Source: Stentor coeruleus
Lineage: Eukaryota > Ciliophora > Heterotrichea > Heterotrichida > Stentoridae
Direction: 5' to 3'
Length of the DNA stretch: 46,289 nucleotides
NCBI GenBank assembly: GCA_001970955.1
Contig: MPUH01000554.1
Span: forward strand, 1 to 46,289
The notes beneath the pieces were generated by a model, which saw only the letters and a program-made list of their open reading frames with translations, was not told the origin of the DNA and ran no database searches. Below are positions 18,446 to 27,877 of the stretch, piece by piece (positions within the stretch are counted from its first letter, which is position 1; each line of letters opens with the position of its first letter). A program made the translations under genes and the position numbers.

Positions 18446-21163
18446 TCACGATGAAAATTTAGCATACATTTTATCAATCCTGTGCCTAGCTGAATCAGCA
18501 TAATTTTTCGCATTATAATTCGCTTTACCTGAATTCCATGAATACTCAGAAACTGGGTTCATAGTCCCACTAAAAGCAAAAAATCCATCCCTATCATTTT
18601 TTTTATAAGCAGGCTTTTCAAAAGCATAATTAAAATTCTGCGGAGGTTTCACAGGTACACTTATTGAATGCCCTTGAGTCTCTTCAGTAGTTTCAATCAA
18701 TCTTACATGTGCTTGTCTTTTACTTGGTCCATCTCTTCTTTCTCTATAAGAACTTTCAAGTGTTTTCTCATTAACTGAAGGCATACTTGTAGGATAATGA
18801 AACATAACATTTTGTGACCTTGGAACAGTCACTTTTTCATTATCTTCTTTCATCAGTCCTTTTCTCGAAGGAACAATCCCATATTTCGATCTAAGCGAGT
18901 AAGTTTTTTTAAGTTTTTCAGCTCTGTCACTAGTCGTTGAAACCTCAATACTAGACTGTGGAAACTCTTGTTTTACCTCATATTTAATCAAATTTTCCAG
19001 CATTTGTATATTTTTTTTCTTTTCTTTTTTAGTTCTTCTCTTTGGACTTATAGGCACAACAATATGTTCTTTTACCAAAAAACTATCTTCAATTTTTTCA
19101 CTAGGACACGAATCACTACCTCCACTTCCTTCTTCATCACTTTCACTATAATTAACAATTTCAATCCCATCCCACATTTTCTCATCCTCTAATCTTATAC
19201 TTGAATCTAATTTATCATTATCATTATTCTCAGTCTCAAAATTATCTTTATCTTCTTCAATCAAATCATCAGAGTTTTGTATGTATATTTTTTTATCTTC
19301 AACATTCACATTTTCCCCAAACCCTTCATTTTCTGTTGTAATCCTAGGGTTTTGTTGTAAAACTTGGGCCATAGCTTTTTTGTTTATCATAAGTTTTCTA
19401 AGGAAATTATTAGTTCCTCTGATTCTTGCTAAGTAATTCCCTTGTGAAGTGAACATCATACATGTTTTACATAGATCAATACCAATACTTTGTAAGTCTT
19501 TTTCAGTAAAATGGTAGTTTTCTAATAAACATTTTTTGCTTAAAGGTCCATAAAATGATGCTTCCATAGTATAAGAATGGGTTATATTAAAATCATTATA
19601 TAACACAACCCTAGCTGTTGAGCTTTTAGATTTTTCTAATCTAAAATGACAGTCTTTAAATGTGAAGAATTTCGACCTTTTACTCATTTCTACAGGGAAA
19701 ACCTTTGCCATTAAGTTTCTTCGAAGAGTTGAACAGTCCATGGTTTTTATAGCGCAACCATACATAAACACATTCCTTTTACGAGTATGTCCATGTAAGT
19801 CACAACACATAAGCAAATTGTGATGCTCACTAAAAACTTCAATCATTTTCTTTGTATAATAAATCGTTGGGTGCAATTGACGATTTGGTTTTTCCCATCG
19901 ACGATTTAGGTCAACTCCTATAAGAGAACAACGATAATTACCATAACGAACACCATCTGGGTTTAGCATTGGAACTATTTTGAATACAAATTTTTTACGT
20001 AAAATACGAGCTTCTCTACTGTTGCCTAATAAGAATTCTAAGACTCCATTCATCATAAAGGAACTTACGGTTTCGCCACTGTGAACTCGGGATGTTATGA
20101 CGATTCCTGATTTTTTACTATGCTCATCTTCAATTTCTTTACCTAGGATTTTGGCTTGCATGCTTTTTCTCACTTTTTTGTTACGAAGCATCCTTCGTCC
20201 TGCTGAACTTATACTCCATTCATGGGTTTCTTCTTCAAAAGTTTGGTAGGTTCGCATATTGTTTGTGATGGTTAGGACTTCACAGGTGTTGTTTGCTATG
20301 GTTTTGCACAATGGGTTCACTCGGGCTATTTTTGGGAATTTTTCTTTTACGTAGTAGAGGTAACTGGTCAAATCTTGGTAAGTGTATGGTATGGAATACG
20401 CGAAAAAAACTTTATCATCATTAAAGCGAAAATCATATGTAAAAGAAAGAGTATAATATTTTCGTCCTGGACAAAAAGTGTTGTTAACTTTATAAGTTAT
20501 ATTATTCCCATCACGGTGCCATTTGATCCCAGTTTTGGCAAAATATTTAATCGAGTAAACGGCAGGTTTCAGACCACTTTTATATAAATCATCATACTTC
20601 AGCATGTTAAGGATATTAAATGTAATACAGGTCTTTCTAGGGTTTACAACAGAAAAATAATACCAATGATTCTGACCAAAGCAATTAGTATCAGAATTGA
20701 TAATCAAATTATACTCATAATCTGTAATTTTTATAGCTTTTCTCAGATTACCAGATTCAAATTTGCTATCAAAAGTACAAGTTACCCCATCTTCAGGAAA
20801 ATTTATAGAGTACTCAGCGTTAAACTCAGGGTAAGGGGTGAATTTTTTTGCTTGTAAAAAAGCACTTAAATCTAATTAACCCATACTGGACTCTGTGATT
20901 TCTTGTAAAGGAAAAACACTTGATTCTGCAAAGATCTGACCTTGAACACAATGATGTGATAATTCTGCTTTAACATCATATACCAAGATACCTCCGCTTT
21001 CGTATGTTAAATTGATACCCGGCCTTCCTGTTGATTTTGATTTATTGGGCTTTGGCTCTTCTTGAATGTGGACTTTTGCATAGTTGTTTAGAATTTCCAT
21101 AGCTGTAGAGTCGTGAGTGAATGCTGATTTTGGGGATTGCCAAGGAAAAAAATGTTCTGACAT
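18446..21163 (-). CDS. Cytosolic carboxypeptidase (M14B, CCP/AGBL family)
   Basis: A zinc peptidase of the family that removes glutamate residues from tubulin tails and side chains, tuning axonemal and cortical microtubules. Two exons split by a 15-nt intron (20872-20886) give 900 aa. The N-terminal beta-sandwich domain typical of CCPs spans ~35-250 (YNLIINSDTNC, HWYYFSVVNPRK, FAYSIPYTYQDL). The catalytic domain follows: zinc ligands His356 and Glu359 in RVHSGE (usually HPGE), NPDGVRYGNYRCSL, GVDLNRRW, zinc His452 in CDLHGH, and catalytic Glu529 in SYTMEASFYG, so the enzyme should be active. A basic insert (~310-345) and a ~330-aa low-complexity acidic/basic tail are lineage-specific. The start is ATG at 21161-21163 and the stop TGA. 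It most resembles the CCP1/CCP2 branch. Confidence 0.93.
20872..20886 (-). other. 15-nt spliceosomal intron of the carboxypeptidase gene
   Basis: On the minus strand GTATGGGTTAATTAG is GT-AG and 15 nt and contains an in-frame TAA. Its removal joins the N-terminal 92 codons to SAFLQAKKFTPYPEF and the rest of the CCP N-domain in one frame. Confidence 0.92.
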
Positions 21164-21933
21164 TTGTAAAGTTGCATATAAAGAGAAATTTTTAAGTTGG
21201 TTAGGGTAATTAGGAAGATGTGAGTTATGATAGGGGTTTTTTATCGAAAATCAAGGTGATGTTAAGAGTTATTTTCTAATATTTTAAAAGTTATATAGAG
21301 ATTATTTTATACAAGTTAATACAGTTAGATATAAGGAAATTCTATATTGATTTTTATGCTGGACTCTCATGAAAATTAAAGAAATTTTGTTAAAATACTT
21401 ATACTAACCACTATTTTAGCTGAAGATTTATGTATGTCAAAGCAAAATTCTGTCTAATTTTTACTTATTATTTTAAGAAATAAGCCTCCTTAAGTCCTTA
21501 TAAATTTATTTATTAATTTTTTGCTTTCTGTGCACACGCTGAAGAAATTGAATTGAGTATTTTGGGTCTGATTATAACTTTCTGCTGCGATAATACACAT
21601 AAATAATCCCAAAATAAATATCATCATTCTAAAATCATTAATATCACAAAACTCTATTTGCTAACCTAATAAACCACCAAACTCCAATCATATAAAAAAC
21701 ATCATATCAAAAATATATCCAAAAACTAAAATAAATCCACAAATCAACTTAAATAATAACTTTTATTCAACCCCAAAACTAAAAAAAATATTCCGGTACT
21801 TCAAAAATGTTTCAAAACCTAATCAACCATCTAAATCAAAATTCTATCAACCTGCATCCTACATAAAAAATAACTCCTCCTACCCCGCTACATACAAAAA
21901 ATACTAAAACTCAAACCTAAAACTTATAATAAA
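21164..21933. other. Divergent intergenic region with extreme strand asymmetry
   Basis: 770 bp between divergently transcribed genes; it should hold two promoters. The left part is G/T-rich: 21181-21240 has 19 G and 0 C. The right part is C/A-rich: 21661-21720 has 16 C and 0 G. The flip lies near 21590. I find no RNA gene and no coding frame of note. Confidence 0.6.
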
Positions 21934-23679
21934 ATGGCCCGAGCAGATCCCGCAGAGAAATGGAAAAAAGAAGTCGAGCTCTTACGTCTAAAAATAAACG
22001 AATACGAAACCACAATCGCCAACCTGAAAAGCGACGACTCAACCCAAGACGCCAAAATCGAGAATCTCAACAAAATCAATGGACAAAAAGTGCGAGCCCT
22101 AATGCAATCAATCCAAGAACTCAAAAAACAAAACGCTTCGATTCGAGCATTAAACAAAGAAAACAATCGTTCCAAACTTATAGAAAAGCTCAAAACAGAA
22201 TTAGTCCAACAAGAAATTGCTATTCAAGCATTAAGAGATATAATAAACGATAACGACCGCTGTGATGAACAAATCATAACCTATCTAAACAAAGGTCCAC
22301 CAAGAGTTCGTCCTTTAAGTCGTGAAGAAATGAAAATTAAAATCAGAAAACTTGAAAGTAAACTTGGTATAACTAAAAAATCAATAGGAGATAAAGCTGT
22401 TGATGATTTATCATCAATGTTAAGTTCAGCACATACACAAGATGAGGAAGTTAAAATAATAGACCCATTACAAAATGAAAAAATTGTTGAACTTGTTGAA
22501 CAAATACAAAATCTTCAATTAGATATTAGGGGTAAAGATGCAACTATTGAACATTTAAGAGGACAGATTAGGAAATTACAAGATGAATTAGTCAGATATA
22601 AAAATGAACAAGGTGAAGATAGAATATTAGGATTTAAGATGTCTGGTATAGAAAATGAGAATAGGAATTTACATGAAGAAATTTCCAAACATTCAAATAA
22701 TGTTGGAGAATTACAGATACAATTAGAAAATGCGATATTGGAAATAAGAGCTAAAAATGAACTTATAAATTCATTAAAAAAAAGAGTTGATGAAATGTCG
22801 AGTAGTAGAAATATGAAAGAAAAAGATGTTGATAAATTGAGAAAAGAATTAAAACAAGCTATGGATACTATAAAGATTAAAGAGACTGAAAATATTAAAA
22901 TTAAAGATGAAAAAGATAGACTTGTGGAAAATGTTGAGAGGAAAGATAATGAAATTGAAGAACTTAGAATTAGATTGGAAAATGCTCAGAGTCATCATCC
23001 ACCTAGTGTTATTATTAAAGATAATAGTGAAGCTAAGGATTTAGAAATTGAAATGTTGAAGAAAATGATTGATGATTTGAAAAGTTCTAGTAATATTCCT
23101 GAAACTTTTATGGCTGCTGAAGAAGCTGAGATTGAAATGTATAATGAAAAAACTAAGATGCTGTTTTTACAAGTTGCGGAATTACAAGAGGAAAATGATC
23201 AGTTGAAAGATGAGATTGCCCAGTTAAGACAATTGAATGCAGCACATAAAGCTCAAGTTAAGGAAACTGTTGTAATTGATAAGACTAAGGAACTTAGTGA
23301 TCAAATTAATGAACTTCAAATGGATAATAACCGGAATATAAAAGAACTCGCTAACGCTCGTGCAGAAATAAAAAGACTTAAAGATAAGCTTCAGGGAGTT
23401 GAAGAAGAAGCTAGGAGACAAGAAAAAGAAAGGCAAGAAAGAGAAGAGGAAAATAAAAAACATGCTGAGGAGATGGAAAAATTAAAGAAATTTCATAGTG
23501 ATATATTGCTTAGAAAAAGAGAAGCTTCAGATAAAAATAATGATATTATTGAAGAAATTAAAGTGAACTTTAATATGGTCCTTAAGAAGAACAAGATTAT
23601 GATACCACCTGGAAGCTTTGAAGCTAATAAATTCCTCAGGTTATCAGATAACTTGACTGCCAAAATGTGCAAGAAATAA
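21934..23679 (+). CDS. Long coiled-coil protein, 581 aa
   Basis: Almost the whole protein is coiled coil: heptad-rich charged segments run from ~5 to ~105 and ~155 to ~545, interrupted near 115-135 by NKGPPRVRPLSREEM. A short non-coil C-terminus (IMIPPGSFEANKFLRLSDN) follows. There is no signal peptide, membrane segment or recognisable globular domain. Such proteins in ciliates are commonly basal-body, striated-rootlet or cortical structural components, but nothing here identifies which; I give no specific function. Codon choice changes along the gene from C-ending at the 5' end to G/T-rich at the 3' end, following the regional skew. The ATG at 21934 follows ATAATAAA. Confidence 0.8.
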   Translation: MARADPAEKWKKEVELLRLKINEYETTIANLKSDDSTQDAKIENLNKINGQKVRALMQSIQELKKQNASIRALNKENNRSKLIEKLKTELVQQEIAIQALRDIINDNDRCDEQIITYLNKGPPRVRPLSREEMKIKIRKLESKLGITKKSIGDKAVDDLSSMLSSAHTQDEEVKIIDPLQNEKIVELVEQIQNLQLDIRGKDATIEHLRGQIRKLQDELVRYKNEQGEDRILGFKMSGIENENRNLHEEISKHSNNVGELQIQLENAILEIRAKNELINSLKKRVDEMSSSRNMKEKDVDKLRKELKQAMDTIKIKETENIKIKDEKDRLVENVERKDNEIEELRIRLENAQSHHPPSVIIKDNSEAKDLEIEMLKKMIDDLKSSSNIPETFMAAEEAEIEMYNEKTKMLFLQVAELQEENDQLKDEIAQLRQLNAAHKAQVKETVVIDKTKELSDQINELQMDNNRNIKELANARAEIKRLKDKLQGVEEEARRQEKERQEREEENKKHAEEMEKLKKFHSDILLRKREASDKNNDIIEEIKVNFNMVLKKNKIMIPPGSFEANKFLRLSDNLTAKMCKK

Positions 23680-24057
23680 TAGATAATATAGATGACTTTA
23701 AGCTGATTTTTTTGTGGTAAGATTTATTGTTGAAGAGTATATATAAAAAGATTTAATAGGAGGAAATTTATTATAGATTGTATTAGTTTCTATATAATAC
23801 AGAAATTTATTCATAGTAAAATACTCTAAAAAATCCAACAAAAATAACAAAAAGTTTAACATAAAAAAACAGATTCATAAATACCCCATAATTTTTTTTA
23901 AAAATACAATCCAAGTTGAAATCTTTCAAAACCCCTACAATTTTTTTTTATAATTTCACCATAAACCTCAACATATAACCAAATATTTTACTACTAAAAA
24001 ACCAAAATATTACTTAATCCATACCTTTTTGAAGATAATTAATCAATTCAAATAAAA
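23680..24057. other. Intergenic spacer
   Basis: 378 bp between two + strand genes. The G/T/A-rich left half changes near 23810 to an A/C-rich, G-poor right half leading to the cyclin start. T-runs at about 23890 and 23941 are the only notable features; no gene is seen. Confidence 0.5.
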
Positions 24058-24930
24058 ATGAGTCTAACGGACCTTTCAAAAGAAAACCTTCCTCCTATAG
24101 AAAAGCAAGATAAGCCAGCTCCATTGCGTCTAGCCTTACAAAACTTATCAAATTCAACAAAAGCTCTTCATCAGGCAATAAGAAAAGGTAGATGCTTTGA
24201 GTATAGTTCAGAAATTTTGAACAACCTATTAAAAGACGAAATTTCTTTCCAAGTGAATTCTAAGTTTTTACAGTCCCAATCTGATATAACCCCTAAAATG
24301 AGATCAATACTTATAGATTGGTTAGTTTCAGTTCATAGAAGATTTAAGCTTATGCCCGAAACATTATTTTTAGCAGTAAAAATTTCGGACCGATACTTAT
24401 TATCTCAAGAAACTACAAGAAAAGATTTGCAATTAGTAGGAATTACTGCATTATTTATAGCAGCAAAATATGAAGAAATATACCCACCTGAACTTAGAGA
24501 TTTAATACTTCTTACTGATAGAGCATATAATAAAGATCAAGCATTAGCTATGGAGAAGAAAATATTGAAATGTCTTGATTTTGTTATCACAATGCCAAGT
24601 TCATGGAGATTTTTTGAAAATTTCACTGAAGGACTTAGTGAAGATATAAAATCTATGGGCCAATACTTGCTTGAGCTTTCTTTATTAGATGAAAATATGC
24701 TTAAGTTTAGTGAATCTTTGTTAGCTGCTAGTGCGGTTTTTGTCGCTGAGAAATTTTTCAAAAAAGACCCGAGATATACTTTGCCTGTGTACTCTGAGTC
24801 TGAAATCCGTAGTTGCGCAACTGAACTTCTAATCATATTTCAAATTGCTAATATCCACCCCCTAACTGCAATACGAGAAAAATTCTCAAAACCACAATTT
24901 CATCAAGTATCAACTATATGTCTTAACTAA
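24058..24930 (+). CDS. A/B-type mitotic cyclin
   Basis: Activating subunit for a cyclin-dependent kinase in cell-cycle control. 290 aa. The cyclin box starts with MRSILIDWLVSVHRRFKLMP and continues with ETLFLAVKISDRYLL, GITALFIAAKYEEIYPPELRD and MEKKILKCLDFVITMPSSWRF; the C-terminal cyclin fold follows (LLELSLLDENMLKFSESLLAASAVFVAEK). The N-terminus holds two APC/C degrons: a KEN box at residues 8-10 (KENLPP) and a D-box RLALQNLSN at 24-32 (RxxLxxxxN), so cell-cycle-dependent proteolysis is expected. It is shorter than animal cyclin B because the N-terminal arm is only ~60 residues before the cyclin core region. A versus B type cannot be settled by eye. Confidence 0.92.
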   Translation: MSLTDLSKENLPPIEKQDKPAPLRLALQNLSNSTKALHQAIRKGRCFEYSSEILNNLLKDEISFQVNSKFLQSQSDITPKMRSILIDWLVSVHRRFKLMPETLFLAVKISDRYLLSQETTRKDLQLVGITALFIAAKYEEIYPPELRDLILLTDRAYNKDQALAMEKKILKCLDFVITMPSSWRFFENFTEGLSEDIKSMGQYLLELSLLDENMLKFSESLLAASAVFVAEKFFKKDPRYTLPVYSESEIRSCATELLIIFQIANIHPLTAIREKFSKPQFHQVSTICLN

Positions 24931-24989
24931 TAAATAGTGTCTGTTGTTAGTGTTTAAAGTATTAGAATTTTTTGATGAAGAACTTAAAA

Positions 24990-25575
24990 TTAAAGATTGG
25001 AGAAATTAAATCCTTAGTATTGGTAAATACTCAGCTTTTTTTGTGAGACAAATGGATCTGGGACTTTAGCAGTTGTGGCTCAATCTGAAGCTGGAAGAAT
25101 CCTATCAGATTAACCTTGGATCAAAGGTCATACTATGAATATATTAGATTTTAAATTTAATCCTTATATGATAATGAAATTGTCACTGGTTATGATGACT
25201 AAATGATTAAATTATGGAAGCTTTCTAGGGATAAGATTAATAAGGAAATTAATACCCATTGACTACTTTACAGGGAAAATATCTACATTAAATTTTCACC
25301 CGCTGCTGCTTCACATGATAAGACGGTTAAGGTTTTGAATATAGAAAGAGCACAGATTTTTTTTTTGCATATATGAGGATTACATATAATATTCTTAATT
25401 TGAAGCTTTTCAAGAAGATATTTACCCAATTCATATCCAAAATTCATCAATGCGTGCTGAAGAATGGCTTGAAGGTCATAATAAAGAACCAATCCATATA
25501 CCAATACAAGACATAACAATTCCAACTCACATCAAAGTTGAAAGCAACCAAACCACAAAATACAAACAGAATTAA
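24990..25575 (+). pseudogene. Decayed coronin (actin-binding WD40) pseudogene
   Basis: Three frames together give recognisable coronin pieces in the right order: CETNGSGTLAVVAQSEAGR (first blade, typical GGGG-LAVLP--K-GR), then PWIKGHTMNILDFKFNPY, a frameshift to DNEIVTGYDD-stop-MIKLWKL, another shift to TGKISTLNFHP, then ASHDKTVKVLNIE, then after a large gap FQEDIYP and MRAEEWLEGHNKEPIHI, the conserved coronin C-terminal region. Several in-frame TAA/TGA codons and at least two frameshifts interrupt it, and the blades between NIE and FQEDIYP (roughly 200 residues in coronins) are missing. The stops are not resolved by 15-nt introns. A single-N join lies just downstream (25610), so some damage might be assembly error, but the density of lesions favours a true pseudogene. 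Confidence 0.78.
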
Positions 25576-25721
25576 AAGAAACTCAAAAATAACTCACTAG
25601 GCTAAAAAANGCCAATACAAGACATATCAATTCCAACTCACATCAAAGTTGAAAGCAAACCAAACCACAAAATACAAACAGAATTAAAAGAAACTCAAAA
25701 ATAACTCACTAGGCTAAAAAA
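25501..25721 (+). repeat. ~110-bp direct duplication around the N at 25610
   Basis: The sequence starting CCAATACAAGACATA at 25501 is repeated after the N from 25612 with one substitution (ATAACAATT/ATATCAATT) and one inserted A (GCAACC/GCAAACC). Near-identity directly flanking a single N is what an unmerged overlap of two contig ends or alleles leaves. Confidence 0.9.
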
Positions 25722-25778
25722 AAAATTTCTCATCAAAAAAAGTCATTTAGGTTAACTATAATCAAATGTATCTTCATT

Positions 25779-27659
25779 TTAATCCTTATCTCCAATAAAC
25801 TCCCTAAAAGCATAACTGCAAGTAACAGCAGGATTAGATAGCAATTCTTTCATATACCCTTCCAAATTTTTTTTACGTTCTTCAATCTCAGCTAAAGTAC
25901 TTAAAGGTGTCCAATACTTAGAAGGTAAATTAGGAAGGTTGGGTACATTTGTATCTTTAGGTATTTTCCCATAATATAATAAATAGTTTTTAAGTAAGGG
26001 ACTCGAATGTCTCATTTGAAGTTTTTCATGTAAACCATCAAATTCTCTAAATCTTTTATTAATCCTCCATTCCATTTCAAAAACTGAATTACGAGTAAGT
26101 TTACTTATACCCATTGAATAGACTATAAAAGTACTTGAATCATCACTTATATCATTTTCCCATGTAATTTCATGACAAAGTTTATATGTTGGCATATAAG
26201 CTTGATTAAGAACTTGATTAACATCAGCATCACATCCTATAAATTCTAAAGATTCTTTTGTAAGATAAGCAGGATCATTGAGGATTTGGGAAAAATAGTA
26301 TTCAAGTTGGGCTTTTCGATACTCAATTGCCTCTTTGTCGTTTTTTTTTAATGATTTTGTATAGTTCATTGAAGGGAATTTTATAGGCACAGCGGGGCTG
26401 ATGGATTTTTTGAGGTTTTTATGGAAGTCGCAAAAGTCTTTGAATTTGAATGGTTTGATTTTTTCGAAACCTAAAGGTTCGATGCTAGTGCGAAGGTAGT
26501 AATCGGTTTCTCCAGTGTGTTCGTCATTTCGATATGATGGGAAAGAAATATGGATCATCCATTGGTAGACTTGGGAATTAGCAGATTTATCAAATTCACC
26601 AGTGGCTATAGCTTGGGTATAATAATTAAAAGTAGAAGATGTGGCTCGTTGGGGGGTTTCACGGATATTATAACGTTCTTCAGCCATTTGACTATGCTGG
26701 AGCATGAGTATATCACGATAATTGCCTTCAATCTGCAGAAAATTCAACAGATCTGGGGTCATGAAATCTTGACATACAACTCCAACCATATACTTATTCA
26801 ACTCAATTCCTCTTTCATCAGGAGATAATTTTCTCAAATGCTCAACATGAAAACTTGGGAAATTCAAATTTGGATATAAACTTTTAGGGAATTTTTCTCT
26901 TAAAGTTTTATCTAATTCTTCAAAATCAAATAATGATCTTGAAACTGTATATTTCAAAGCATTTAAAGCTACTGTGATTTTATAATGGACTATAGAACTT
27001 GCTGAGACTTGTTTGATTTTATATCCACTAATACTAGCTTTGATATTTATTTGTTCATCTGTGCTTTCATTACCAGTACCATCAAATAATATTGAAGACC
27101 TTTTGAGTTTTAGATAAACATTTGCAGTAATAACAGTAAAATCATTAGGTAGAAAAATTGAGTAAAAAGTTAGTAAGAGGCAGATTAGTATAGAAAGGCA
27201 ATAAGCTAATATTTGAATTATGTCGAATTGATAAAGCTCACTGCCTTTGAGTAAATAGAGTCCTGAGTAAAGATTGAATGAAAGGAGGATTATGTTATTA
27301 ATAAGCTCCATAATCCAGTATAAACGCTGACCTCGCCATTGGGATTTTAGTCTTCGGGAGTAATCAAAATAAACAAGGATTGCGCTGAAAACCCAAGATA
27401 TCATTGAGATGCAAAAGTAGACGGAACGAGAAATAAGTTTACTTTCTGAGTATTTTTTAGGGAAAAAGTCTACTATGTGGATTATTTGAATCACAGCACA
27501 AGCAACTGTAGCTGCTATTTTTACTATAAGCCTACCACTTGAAGTCTGCACTCTTTCTTTACCATCATTCCAATGCTTGATTATCCTTAGTATGCTATAG
27601 ACTGTAAAATACGAAGGCCATGCTGTAAAAACAGAATGAATAACAATATAAAAATCCAT
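25779..27659 (-). CDS. Multi-spanning membrane protein with three PX-like domains
   Basis: 626 aa. Residues ~1-180 contain about five hydrophobic helices (IVIHSVFTAWPSYFTVY; LIVKIAATVACAVIQIIHIV; SVYFCISMISWVFSAILVYF; IMELINNIILLSFNLYSGLY; IIQILAYCLSILICLLLTFY), similar in layout to the TMD0 bundle of ABCC transporters, but no ATPase follows. The rest holds three PX-like segments: ~205-320 (RSLFDFEELDKTLREKFP, ending LLNFLQIEG), ~365-475 (KFKDFCDFHKNLKK, IKFPSMNYTKSLKK) and ~490-625 (INKRFREFDGLHEKLQMR, NLPSKYW, ending AFREFIGD). PX domains bind phosphoinositides, so a membrane-tethered endosomal or lysosomal role is likely. The third domain is the most canonical; the first two are divergent. 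Confidence 0.75.
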   Translation of the reverse strand: MDFYIVIHSVFTAWPSYFTVYSILRIIKHWNDGKERVQTSSGRLIVKIAATVACAVIQIIHIVDFFPKKYSESKLISRSVYFCISMISWVFSAILVYFDYSRRLKSQWRGQRLYWIMELINNIILLSFNLYSGLYLLKGSELYQFDIIQILAYCLSILICLLLTFYSIFLPNDFTVITANVYLKLKRSSILFDGTGNESTDEQINIKASISGYKIKQVSASSIVHYKITVALNALKYTVSRSLFDFEELDKTLREKFPKSLYPNLNFPSFHVEHLRKLSPDERGIELNKYMVGVVCQDFMTPDLLNFLQIEGNYRDILMLQHSQMAEERYNIRETPQRATSSTFNYYTQAIATGEFDKSANSQVYQWMIHISFPSYRNDEHTGETDYYLRTSIEPLGFEKIKPFKFKDFCDFHKNLKKSISPAVPIKFPSMNYTKSLKKNDKEAIEYRKAQLEYYFSQILNDPAYLTKESLEFIGCDADVNQVLNQAYMPTYKLCHEITWENDISDDSSTFIVYSMGISKLTRNSVFEMEWRINKRFREFDGLHEKLQMRHSSPLLKNYLLYYGKIPKDTNVPNLPNLPSKYWTPLSTLAEIEERKKNLEGYMKELLSNPAVTCSYAFREFIGDKD

Positions 27660-27877
27660 ATATATTGGAGAAAAATATATGAATAATCCTATAAATACCC
27701 TATCTTAACTAAACCTCTAATGATGATTTTTCAGTGTTTTATATACAAATTTACAACATTCCTCAATATCCAATTTTATCCTAAAAAAAATTTCCCCAAT
27801 ACTTTCTCATCTAATCTTCCAATACAAAAACCCTTCAATCAAAAAAATATCCATAAACTCTACTTTCTAAACATAAC

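Noticed and set aside
18431-18448. A 15-nt GT-AG sequence (GTAAGATATGAATAG) directly after the carboxypeptidase TGA stop, suggesting TGA might be sense or the gene might continue.
   Set aside because: Splicing it still leaves TGA in place. All long genes lack in-frame TGA and use TGG for Trp, and reading TGA as Trp gains only a few residues. Probably coincidence.
25283-25525. An 80-codon minus-strand frame over the coronin remnant.
   Set aside because: No similarity to any family; the plus strand explains the sequence as decayed coronin.
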